Positions 21,140-30,721 of a stretch of DNA of 64,000 nucleotides are shown one piece after another. The notes beneath the pieces are model-generated. The model made no database searches and was not told the origin of the DNA. It saw only the letters and a program-made list of their open reading frames with translations. This DNA comes from Argyresthia goedartella. Lineage: Eukaryota > Arthropoda > Insecta > Lepidoptera > Argyresthiidae. The translations under genes and the position numbers were made by a program. The stretch covers positions 19,376,715-19,440,714 of the forward strand of contig OX463829.1 of NCBI GenBank assembly GCA_949825045.1, written 5' to 3'. Position 1 is the stretch's first letter. Each line of letters begins with the position of its first letter.

Positions 21140-22461
21140 GTGGTGACCCGACTTTTGAACATCAGCAACCTTCGGTAATAGCAGCATGGACCCAGCCGCG
21201 AAGAAACTCCGTGTGCTGCCACCTTAGAAGTGCAAGCAAGAAGCACTTCGTCCAAGATCAACGAGCCCCGACTTCGGTTTGCCTATTTCAAACCACGCCG
21301 CAGAACTCCATAATCAAGACCCCACCTAAACCAAGACGACATCAAGCAAGCCATGACGGACCAGAATCCAAAAGATTTCAACTGAAGATTTCCCGCATCG
21401 AACTCAAGATACCGCAAGAATAATGAACCGATAATCAGCCGACTGCTGATTTATCAAAATGGAGCTCGCACCAGCAGAAACGAACGCGTCGGCAAATTCA
21501 TTCACAGCAAGCAGTTTTTTTCAAGTTCAAGACATAGGAAGCCGTTCCAGCCCGAAGAGTATTGAAACATCCACTCCAGAAAAGTATTGAAACATCATCG
21601 ATATATGTACCTAATTCAACGAATATTGAAATCATCCAGGAAGAACATTGCACGAAGAATAATCAAATCACTGAAGAGAGAGAGAGATATATATTTATAT
21701 ATAAACGATTGATGTACAAGATGTGCCCTATGTTGCCAAATCCCAAGGTTTTTAGGCACACAAATTTCATCAATCGACAACTTAATATTCACTCAAGAGT
21801 GAAGAGCACGCACGTACATATGACGTACGAGATCATTGACAGCCTACAGCCAAGGTTACAGATTTAATGCTGACGCTGATTCAGCACAATCATCCTTGTG
21901 TAGGTACGGTCGCAATTATAAACAAACAGTGATTACAACTTCAACGACGTGCGATGTAAATTGACACATCGATTCCTGAAAAACATGGACGGCTGCAGCA
22001 TCAGACGACTCTCCTGCGGATCTTTTCCAGTTATAGGTTAGGTTAGTTTACTAACCGCGAAGCCCCATTATCCTAGTGTTTTTCTGTTTTACAGTTTTAA
22101 GTTTATTTTATGTAGTGTGCGGCCAGACACAAGACTCGCCTGTAGGTAAATATTATGTTATTCTTTAAACTTATGTAGAATTCACTTAACCGTAGTTCCT
22201 TTAGTTTCCTAATTCGTGTAAGAGTTACCTTTAGATTAAGTTGAAATATGCTCTATTACTGTCTAGTTTTATTTAACAATAACTTTCCTTATATATAAAA
22301 ATAGATTAAGTTAAAGTACGCACAATTAAGATCTGGTTTTATGTTTATTAAAATACTACTAGTTATTATTGCAGTTGATAAGTTTGTTATGGTATCTAAC
22401 TTAGATTTTTTCCATTGTTATAAGTACATTCATTTATTTTTTTCCCTAAAGGGGGAGTATC

Positions 22462-22706
22462 TGTGCTGGCACATACGCCCGCCACAGATATGCAGAAATA
22501 TCTATTTCCACGTAATGTTAAGATAAGTTGACGACCGTCACAGATAAGTTATATTTATATTCATCACGTAGTTTTGTAATAAGTTGTATATAAGCTTAGT
22601 ATATCCTATAATAAAGTAGCCTAGTTTAGTCTCGTATTTGCGCGCATCTCAAGCCTTTTACTTTACTCCCGAAGATGTCGCTCTCCTTATAATTGCCTCT
22701 GGCAAA
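22462..22706 (+). repeat. LTR (3') of the non-autonomous element
   Basis: 245 bp, preceded by a polypurine tract and followed by the CCTTG duplication. Confidence 0.8.
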
Positions 22707-23240
22707 CCTTGAAAGAATTGCTAACCTTCGCGAGTCTAAATCGGGGCACACACAGTCCATGATTATTTCTTAGGTTAACATTGCAGCTATCGCTAAGTTT
22801 GGTAAATGTTGTAAGGTTCTTGCGTACATACATTATATTTTCGAAAATAAATTGACTAGCTACAGTTAGTATGTCAATTTCTTTAAAAAGCTCTCTTAAG
22901 GAGTCTGTTCGTTTTAAATTATAAATTGCTCGAATAGCTCTTTTCTGTATAATAAAAATAGTTTGAATATCCGCTGCTTTCCCCCACAACAAGATACCAT
23001 AGGACATGACACTATGAAAGTAACTAAAATATACTAGCCTAGATGTAGCCACATCCGTGCTTTGTCTGATGTTCCTAACAGCGTAAGCCGCAGAACTTAA
23101 TTTACCAGCTAATTTATCTATGTGGGGTCCCCACTGCAATTTCCTATCAATGGTTATTCCAAGAAACGATTAATTCTAACGTGCTGTTGTCTAACACTAA
23201 ACTGGTCTCAACTTGCCTGACATTTGGAAGTGAGAATTTG
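22707..23240 (-). mobile_element. non-LTR retrotransposon, ORF2 C-terminal region (part A)
   Basis: Minus-strand frame 23139-22707 reads LQWGPHIDKLAGKLSSAAYA, VYFSYFHSVMSYGILLWGK, IQKRAIRAIYNL: the region after the RT of jockey/CR1-like elements. Text to about 23235 extends it upstream (FLGITIDRK). The element is 5'-truncated there and interrupted downstream by the LTR element. Confidence 0.8.
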
Positions 23241-23459
23241 ATAATTCATTACACTCGTAGATGCCTGCTGATATTTTTCAATATATTTCACTGAAATTTT
23301 ACCTACTTCGTCACGCTATGTCAAGGGTATTGTATGATTGAATCGTGATTAAATGAAAATGAGTGTTTAATTTGTTAATTGCTATATAATTTTCGATTTT
23401 AGTATGTGTATATTTTATTGATTATATATTTTTTAACATAACAAAACAAAGCGTCACGC

Positions 23460-23705
23460 ATTTTCCCGTACAGGGTGGCAGAGGCACAATTGTGCCCATT
23501 TTAAGCCAGTTATTCAATACTCCATTTTGTTTGACAGGGGGCTAGCACATCGCCACAGCTACGGCGTAATGAAGGTTTCCTCACGATAAATTAATTATGG
23601 CACTTCTGATAAATTAATTATCTCATTGTTCCATGTTCAGGAATTGAACCTGCATCTCCTATGAGAGAAGCAAGCATGAAACCCATTAGACCAGGAAGCT
23701 CATAT
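23460..23705 (-). mobile_element. SINE-like element with tRNA-like head
   Basis: On the minus strand, from about 23704, a tRNA-like stretch has an A-box-like TGGTCTAATGGG and B-box-like GGTTCAATTCC about 45 bases apart. The acceptor stem does not pair well, so it is not a sound tRNA gene. Downstream text CGTGAGGAAACCTTCATTA and TACGGGAAAATGCGTG resembles bodies of lepidopteran SINEs. Confidence 0.45.
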
Positions 23706-23807
23706 ATATATTTTTAATTCTATAAGACAACAAATATAATGATCACCAAAATATTTTTTTCCTACCCAAAATGAGTAAATGATCACCAAAAGTTGCAGGG
23801 CAAACAT

Positions 23808-23940
23808 ATCAGGGCAAAATACTGCGGCTGCTTATGTGAAGGGTAAAGGGGGTGAGCGAAGCGAAGCCTCCTTCAATCCTTCGTGTTAAGTTGAACATGT
23901 AAGAACAACAAAAAAACTTAAACATAAACTTAAGTACACA
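23808..23940. repeat. dispersed repeat, copy 2
   Basis: Counterpart of 13786-13912, with the same ordered words (GTGAAGGGTAAAGGGGGTGA, GTTGAACATGTAAGAACAAC). Confidence 0.65.
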
Positions 23941-24179
23941 AAACAAAAAGAAAAGAGTGGTGATCATTTATCCAAACACAATTTGGTGGTCGTTTACTAA
24001 TTCTATTCGTTTCGAATTTATTGGTATTAAAATAGGTGCGTTTTTTGGTGATCGTTTAAACATAAGCCTTATAATAATAATAATATCTTTATTTCGGAGC
24101 ACAAAAGAATCTATATTTTGATTGTAACAGACAATATACAATTTTTGTTTGTTTCTTCATCTCACACTCAATTTGATAT

Positions 24180-24365
24180 TTGACAAGGTACCTAGTCTAA
24201 TAAATCTAAAAACGTGCCTCAAGCGGAACCTATTTCAACAAAAACGTTTGTATAAATCAGAATGGTACATATATTTCCAGTAGTTGTATATTATAAACTC
24301 AATTTTGTGTTAAAAAGACAGCATTTGACTATGACGTCACATGCTAGTATTTCATAGAACTCTTG
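24180..24365. repeat. remnants of the repeat also seen at 11440-12235
   Basis: CTATTTCAACAAAAACGTTTG and GACAGCATTTGACTATGACG, then GCTAGTATTTCATAGAACTC, in the same order as at 11470 and 12185-12232 but closer together. Confidence 0.55.
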
Positions 24366-24404
24366 GACAAAATTAGTTTTGTTGGACTTGATAGATTTAC
24401 TAAA

Positions 24405-24604
24405 AACCGGTCAAGTGCGAGTCGAACTCGCGCACGAAGGGTTTCGCACCACCAACAATGGTTGGGTGGGATGGTGTGGAGTGAATAGTTTGGATTTTAC
24501 ATAGCAAAATTATGTTTACAAAGTTTTTCACACTCCATGTACGTAGTCAGGTGCATTCATAAGTTTGTATGTGGGATTGAAAGAACTTTGGTATAGGAAC
24601 CCCC
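24405..24604 (+). repeat. lepidopteran dispersed repeat, left part (interrupted by piggyBac)
   Basis: Starts AAAAACCGGTCAAGTGCGAG, then CTCGCGCACGAAGGGTTTCG, and runs to GGAACCCCC immediately before TTAA 24605. The right part resumes at 30089 after the piggyBac element. Confidence 0.75.
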
Positions 24605-24918
24605 TTAACCTTTCGTGCGCCAAGAAGCTCCGCAACTCGCACCCCCTCGGCTGCCGGGAGTTCACGACCGTAGAAAGCGCGTTCGCGCGTGTGACGAAAT
24701 TATTATTTTTCGCGAATAGTTTTATGATAATTTATAAATGAGTGATTGTTATCGTAAAACAGATAACTAATGAATGCTTTGCTTTTTATGCTAAAAAGTA
24801 GGAAAATCTATTTATTTTAGAAGAAATAAATTGAAACTTCAACCAACCTACATTTCTTACTCATGTCCTGAACGTAGTTGTTGTCTGTTCCCTACAAAAA
24901 ATGTACTAACTTATAGTA

Positions 24919-25368
24919 GAATTTATCAGCTTTCAAATGGCAACACATATTGATACCTTGCCCATAGTAAAATCTTACGAAAACGGTAAAAATAGTGTAG
25001 ATTTCCAAATGATAGTAACATTGGATATTTTGTGCATGTGTGCGTAAATCAGCTATTACTGCTCGTCTGCCTAGGGACGGATCCGGGCGGAGTAAAGAAT
25101 CGTCGTCTGCCTACGCCCGGATCCGTCCGAGTATATAGGATGTTAGAATTTATCAGCTTTCAAATGGCAACACATATTAAAATACCTTGCCCATAGTAAA
25201 ATCTTACGAAAACGGTAAAAATAGTGTAGATTTCCAAATGATAGTAACATTGGATATTTTCTGCATGTGTGCGTAGATCAGCTATTACTGCCTAGGGACG
25301 GATCCGGGCGGAGTAAAGAATCGTCGTCTGCCTACGCCCAGATCCGTCCGAGTATATAGGATGTTCAC
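24919..25368. repeat. piggyBac left subterminal tandem duplication
   Basis: Two copies of a ~226-bp unit starting AGAATTTATCAGCTTTCAAA (24919+ and 25145+). Each carries GGGACGGATCCGGGCGG and an opposed CCGGATCCGTCCG-like word, which may bind transposase. Confidence 0.75.
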
Positions 25369-25848
25369 TTTAGGTGAAATAAAGTTGAGACAAACTGTTT
25401 CTTTCTGGTTCTTTGTTTTTATTTAATAATTATATGAAAAAGGCAATATCTTACTGGAATTTTTTATTACACATATTACATACCTGCACACAAAAAAAAA
25501 CATATTTAGGAGGTTGAAAATATTTATCCGAATGAAGCCTAGATATTTTTGCCACGAAATCTCACAATTTAATTACAGAAAAAAATGTTCTTTGGTAAAA
25601 TGTCGTAAATAGTAGGCTTTCTGAGATTCTGGTGTACCTTCACGAAAAATTTACATCAAGGATGTTTTAACTTTAGGTATCCCAGAAAGGTTCGCACACA
25701 CGTATTTACGTGTCGGTTTTTGTGGCTATCGGGACCGGCACAAGGACTCCATCCGGCTTTCACTATACAAGAAGAATAAAGGATAAAAAGAATACCGGCG
25801 GAATAAAAATAATTCTGTAGATTATGGTTTGAAGATAGGTTATATTAT

Positions 25849-26102
25849 ATAAGAATCTTACGAACGGGAGGTAGTATACAAAAATATCAAATAAGTATCA
25901 TATTGACGTTGACTAAGTAATCTGTATGATGTTAAAGAATCTTACGAACGGGCGGTAGTTTACAAAAAAAAACAAATAATTATCATATTGACGCTTACTA
26001 AGTAATCTGTATGATGTTAAAGAATCTTACGGTCGGGCGGTAGTATACAAAAATATCAAATAAGTATCATATTGTCGTTGAATAAGTAATCTATGATGTT
26101 AT
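25849..26102. repeat. three tandem ~85-bp repeats
   Basis: AAGAATCTTACGAACGGG recurs near 25851, 25935 and 26019, each followed by GTAGT(A/T)TACAAAAA and CTAAGTAATCTGTATGATGT. Lies between the transposase stop and the left end of the element. Confidence 0.8.
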
Positions 26103-26148
26103 GGTCAATTTTTTTTATGAATTAAATTGAATTGTATATCAGAAATAA

Positions 26149-27865
26149 TTAAATTTTATGAATTTTCAAGTCTATGGAAATCCCTCCAACATTGGCCAAT
26201 GCAGAGAAATACCTTGCATTTACTGCACCAGACATTCGTTTTGTTTCCTTACGCAGGGCCAAGCATCTGGAACAGCGCCCCCTTTGGAATTTGTCATGTT
26301 TTTTAGTTGTTCTTTCGCCAGATACAACCCTGTGATCGGGACAGTGATCGAGTTCTTTATTTAACCGAACACAGGGTGTGTTTTGTGATCTTTGTTGTCG
26401 AGGAGTGACGTCTGAGCCATATATAAGCGCCAGTTCTTCAGCTAGTTTGTATCTAAATTGTCTGTGCGACATTTTACGCCTTTGGCCAATGTTGGAGGTA
26501 TATATGATGTATGCATTCAATATTGTTATGTTCAATAGGCGTCGAAAAACTTTTATGTACCATTTGATACCCCTTTTCCTCTCCATCAAATACATTGATA
26601 ATTTTTGATCTTTTAGATCTACACCCCCCATAAACTTGTTGTAGTCTTCGATTACCACAGGTTTCATGAGGGGTTGCCCCGCTCGACGACCCTCAACAAC
26701 ATCGGCGTTGTGGTAAGTCGACACTGAGGTGACCAGTCTCACATCTTTCCGTGAAACGACAGAAACGTCACCACAGTGTCGACTCACCATTTCGCCGCGA
26801 GCGACTCTATTTTTTGCCAGCTGTCGGATGGCAGCGGGCGTGTCTATCCTGCGCCGATTTAAGGTTCCGACTACATCAGTCTTACGGGACTTTAAAAACC
26901 TGGACAGCCGGACGGAGTTATAAAAATTGCCCATGTAAAGTGTATAGCCTTTGTCAAAGTACCCCTTCTCTCTTCTTCGTCTTATGACAATTTTTGCCAT
27001 CGCACCTACGAAGCCAAATAAGGCCTGAGTGGATGAAGTGCCTGCGCCGGTATAGATGATAATTTCCATGACGTAGCCGCTTACCGCCTCGCAAAGCTCT
27101 TAGCTTTTTATCCCGAATCGCGCCGCTTTGGTCCGGATGCATTGTACCCAACTCAAATGTCCTTTCCAGAGCAGCAGCGATTCGTCTATGGATAATTCTT
27201 GGCGAGGCGTATAAGCGGCTTTGAATTTCATATTCAGATGGTCAAGAACAGGCTTGACTTTGGCTAGTTTCCGTTCGGCGCCATGGGATGTTATGAGCCG
27301 GTTGTCAGTGAAATGCAAAAATTTCATCAGCAAAACAAACCTGTTCTTGGTCATAAGAGCACGGAAACCTGGCATGCCCAGGACTCCAGTATTCGTCGAT
27401 ACGACCACGTACACATATGGCCATTAGGATTATGATGACCACAAGCCGGTAAAGCTCCGACACCGACGTCTCCACCCAGTCGTGTACTCGCGACTGAGCG
27501 GGGAGGCCATCTCCATGCTCATACGCCGCCTCAATGAAGTCCCGCGCGTACCTGTTTGTCTCTAATGCGATCGACTCCATAAGAACCTGGTCCCATATTT
27601 GAGTGAACAAGCCTGATGGACTTGTTCCCTCAATTTTAGGACCTGGGGTTTCCAGAAACGTTTCACGCACTCCGGCAAATGAACCATAATCCTCCGACCA
27701 GTTGAAGGTATCATCTACCGGCGTATCTTCTTCTGTGGGCTCTTCTGGGTCATTGTCCAGAAGTGCCCGCAGTTGTTCTTCTGTAAAGCGTTCGACGTCG
27801 TCCGCCTCACTGCCAGAATCGACCGCGAGGTTTTCCAGGAGGTTGGCGTCCAGAATATTTTCATC
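26149..27865 (-). pseudogene. piggyBac-1 transposase, main exon (broken)
   Basis: Minus-strand exon starting at an acceptor TTACAG|GATGAAAAT (27865). N-terminal acidic text (FTEEQLRALLDNDPEEPTEE), then ISLAND-like core motifs: ELSIDESLLLWKG (first Asp), LYMGNFYNS where the second catalytic Asp (normally DNFY) is Gly, and YNKFMGGVDLKDQ (third Asp). A Cys-rich C-terminal end (RGRCSRCLALRKE) is short compared with the usual RING-like finger. Lesions: a frame change near 27370-27410 and a TAA just after FGIKS (27100). Inactive as it stands. Confidence 0.85.
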
Positions 27866-28360
27866 CTGTAATTACATGCAACACCTCAACCAAAACACGA
27901 AAAAATAAGTGCGAAAACACCAAAACACAAGTGCGAAAACACCTAAAACGCAAACACAAATTTAATTGTTATTAAAAGTGTACAATAAATTAATAGAACA
28001 AGCCGATACCATGCTTTTGTTATTAAGGTTAGGTTATTCTTGTAAGTTCATTATGACAATGTTAGGTAAAACATTAAGGTTAGGTTATTCTCGTATGTTC
28101 ATTATGATAATGTTAGGTAAAAGAAACAATTATTATTAAGTTAAGCGCAGACCACACAAAATTAAATAAGTCAATAAACACCCAGTGCAAATAAAGCGAT
28201 AGCATACAATAATGTTATCTTGCATTGGAGCAAGAGGTGAAAAACTTACACAAATACATCCACGATGGGGGTACTCTTTTTGGTTTCGGTGTTGACTGGT
28301 AAAATAAAATTTACATGATTTTTGTGTACTTTTTTATGGTATTACCTAGCACATACTTAC

Positions 28361-28459
28361 ATCGAGATCGTCTTCGTCATAGTTAGGTTGACCGGCATTC
28401 TCGACTCTCACATCAATGTTCTCATTCGGAACCACTTCCACATTCTGAGGGCGCCATTC
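28361..28459 (-). CDS. piggyBac-1 transposase, probable exon 2
   Basis: 99-nt minus-strand exon, acceptor TTTTTTTAG, donor GAT|GTAAGT, phase 0 at both ends. Encodes EWRPQNVEVVPNENID and an acidic NYDEDDLD end, typical of the disordered N-terminus of piggyBac transposases. Confidence 0.6.
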
Positions 28460-28536
28460 CTAAAAAAATATATTCATTCAAAAGTTAAAAGCGTTAAAAA
28501 GTACGTAATAAACCAAACTAATTGTATTATGCCTAC

Positions 28537-28666
28537 TCGAATCCCCAAGGTCGTTCTCTCCAGAACCACTTGATCCGCAACTATCAGGGATCCGTCCGGC
28601 ATCCTCTGAACTCCAAGGCCCATAATTAACGTAATAGCCCATAATTAGAGGTATAGAAGGATCCAT
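28537..28666 (-). other. possible alternative 5' exon in piggyBac-1
   Basis: Minus-strand open text from ATG 28666 (MDPSIPLIMGYYVNYGPW, then a Ser/Gly-rich acidic stretch) to a weak donor A|GTAGGC. Its phase (1) does not fit exon 28361-28459 without a stop, so its use is doubtful. Confidence 0.3.
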
Positions 28667-29323
28667 TGTCCTCACTGTTAGACAAAACAATTTAATTTTG
28701 AAAATCATAACCAAAAAGAAAGTTCGAAGACAAAGTTATTCGGCACTAGAACCAGTCGCCCAAACGAATCTCATGGCAATTGCTATAGCGAGGACCGGTT
28801 TGTAGACAGCTCGGCACGTCTCGGCACCGCTCACCGCCATCGCCTAGCTAAATCCAGAATTTAGCGCTCTCGCGAGCAATTGTTATGCGATTAGTTTGTG
28901 GCTATGCAACAAAACAAGTGCGAAAAGTAGTTATGGCAATCGACACGAGACTGAATTATTTATTATTTTATATTTTTTCGCGATTTATATTTTATTGTAT
29001 AGAAATATAAAAGTTAATTATAATTATAAAGTTTAAATAATAAATATATACGTATATTATTTTTTCGAAAAAGTGAAAAAAAAAAGTTATGTTTTTTTTT
29101 CGGAATAAGTCACTTGACACGCACTTGACCGATTTCATATAATCCTAAACTTGAACCTAAAGAGTTTGCATCCTCCTTTCGTCCAGTTAATATTGTAATC
29201 TAAATGACCTACGAGACCTGTATGGACAGGCATAAAACCTACTTCATAATTTCTTTATTGCACAGCAAAAGCAGATATACAGAAAAAGTAAATAAAAGTA
29301 GTGCACAAAGGCGAGCTACTTAC

Positions 29324-29437
29324 TGAGCTTGGATGATGTAAAAGCACATTTTTATAATAATCCATTCGAGAACAATTTACATAAACCTCCTGTATAACCA
29401 TCATGGCCGCGTAGTGTACAACACAAGATGCCGCCAT
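29324..29437 (-). CDS. piggyBac-1 candidate first coding exon
   Basis: 114-nt minus-strand exon from ATG 29437 to a strong donor CA|GTAAGT, 38 codons, phase 0, compatible with exon 28361-28459. Product begins MAASCVVHYAAMMVIQ. No domain recognised. The same text, with flanks, is duplicated at about 31017-31130. It lies inside the piggyBac right end, so it is more likely part of the transposon than a host gene. Confidence 0.4.
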
Positions 29438-30088
29438 CTTTTTCTGCGTCTCTGTGCGTGTGTTTTGAATACTACTTGTTGAAAATTGCTTTTTACGACA
29501 ACCTAACCTCACTATCCTAAAAATACTTATTATCGTTTGTAATGACAATGAAATTGTCTACAAAATGACATAACTTACTCAATAGCCGGGAAATAATATC
29601 ACTTCACAATGCGAAAGAATAAACTTGCCAAACGGCTACATTTCTGTCGAGGTTTTGCCACAACATTTTTCGAAAACAGCATTTTTCGAAAACTATGCTA
29701 AGTTTGCGTATTCTATTTGCACAGGTAGCTTCTATATTTAGTAAAGAACAATAAAACAAAAGGTTTACTTACATTTCCTCTGCTAAATCGAGCAAAAAAC
29801 ACTTTTCCTTTGTGCGGTTCTCAATTTTCACTGCCAATCCGCGCGCACAAACAATGACGTTCGTTGAGAGCTCAAAAATGAATGAAGTTTATGGAATTAC
29901 GACTGAGTGAAGGTTTTATTGGCTTCCTTGGTTCGTTCAGATTCATGAGCAAAGAATTGTATACTCTGAGTCGTAGCTATAAATCCCAAAATTAAATAAA
30001 ACTAGACCCAATACCTCTCGGACGGATCCGTCCTTAAGCAGCCGAGGGGGGGTCGGACGGATCCGGCCTTAGGCGTCCCAAGGGTTAA

Positions 30089-30265
30089 TTATTATTTTTT
30101 AGTATTTGTTGTTATAGCGGCAACAGAAATACATCATCTGTGAAAATGTCAACTGTCTAACTGTCACGGTTCATGTGATACAGCTTGGTGACAGAAAGAC
30201 AGACGGACGGACAGCGGAGGCGTGGTAATAGGGTCCCGTTTGGTAACCTCGGGTATGGAACCCTA
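30089..30265 (+). repeat. lepidopteran dispersed repeat, right part
   Basis: TTAGTATTTGTTGTTATAGC, GAAATACATCATCTGTGAAA, then GACAGCGGAGGCGTGGTAAT and GGAACCCTAATAAA: the conserved second half of the repeat started at 24405. Confidence 0.75.
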
Positions 30266-30326
30266 ATAAAAGAACAACAGCAGGTTAAAACATCTCAACA
30301 ACAAACAATTTAATATGTACATAAAG

Positions 30327-30626
30327 CTAATATAAAATGTTATGGCTTACATTGTTAATTTTAGCACTACCAAGACACTCCCCATCTTTCTACAAAGCTG
30401 CAAACTGCCCCTCGGTCAATGCTCGCAACTTATGCACTAAAACTATAGTCAGGCCTTCCGAATTCTTCACTACCCTGCAAGATACCAGAGGTTTAGTGTG
30501 TTGAAATCTGAAGAAGCAATTTAGTACTCCATTCTCTCTGAGGGCCTTGGGCTCACTGTGTATCCAGTGTGGTTGTCCCGTGAAACATAAATTATTCCAA
30601 AGTGCTGGGTGTTTTGTTCCTGCCAC
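30327..30626 (-). pseudogene. duplicated last trmu exon with premature stop
   Basis: Counterpart of trmu exon 5 (32018-32317), 1,691 bp away. Acceptor and most codons are preserved, but the Tyr codon TAC after QFAAL is TAG (plus-strand CTA at 30390-30392), removing the last 20 residues or so. Lies downstream of the gene's own terminal exon. Confidence 0.85.
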
Positions 30627-30721
30627 CTGTAAATGACAATTCCAACTTATATGAAAATATCTAAACCTATTTTTTTTTTATTACTATAGATATTTACATA
30701 TCCATAGCAAACATTATTTTT

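Larger units (their letters stand above)
20894..22706 (+). mobile_element. small non-autonomous LTR retrotransposon
   Basis: Two LTRs (20894-21139, 246 bp; 22462-22706, 245 bp) beginning TGTGC(C/T)GGCACATACG enclose about 1.3 kb without pol. The first LTR is followed by GTGGTGACCCGAC, a primer-site-like sequence; the second is preceded by the purine-rich AAAGGGGGAGTATC. A 5-bp target duplication CCTTG lies at 20889-20893 and 22707-22711. The internal part has only a short start (ATGGACCCAGCCGCGAAG...) that stops quickly. It must be moved by enzymes of a related element. Orientation by primer site and polypurine tract; superfamily not assigned. Confidence 0.8.
24605..30088 (-). mobile_element. 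piggyBac-like DNA transposon 1, full length with TTAA duplications
   Basis: Interior 24609-30084 (5,476 bp) flanked by TTAA at 24605-24608 and 30085-30088. Ends read CCTTTCGTGCGCCAAG (left) and, as reverse complement, CCCTTGGGACGCCTAAGG (right), an imperfect terminal inverted repeat of piggyBac type. A transposase gene on the minus strand lies inside. Both ends carry repeated CGGATCCG words. The flanks rejoin into one dispersed repeat if the element and one TTAA are removed, which fixes the insertion point. Confidence 0.85.
29019..30702. repeat. segmental duplication, copy A
   Basis: About 1.68 kb nearly identical to 30722-32392 (roughly 15 differences noticed). Holds the last ~1.07 kb of piggyBac-1, the right part of the dispersed repeat, and a copy of the last trmu exon. 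Separated from copy B by about 20 bp. Confidence 0.92.

Noticed and set aside
23637..23704. tRNA gene on the minus strand
   Set aside because: A- and B-box-like words are present, but the acceptor stem pairs poorly and SINE-like sequence follows, so it is called a SINE head.
25849..26102. CRISPR-like array
   Set aside because: Three direct ~85-bp tandem units without distinct spacers, inside a eukaryotic transposon.
28537..28666. MDPSIPLIM exon as the true start of piggyBac-1 transposase
   Set aside because: Its phase leads to a stop in the next exon; 29324-29437 fits better. Kept only as a low-confidence alternative.
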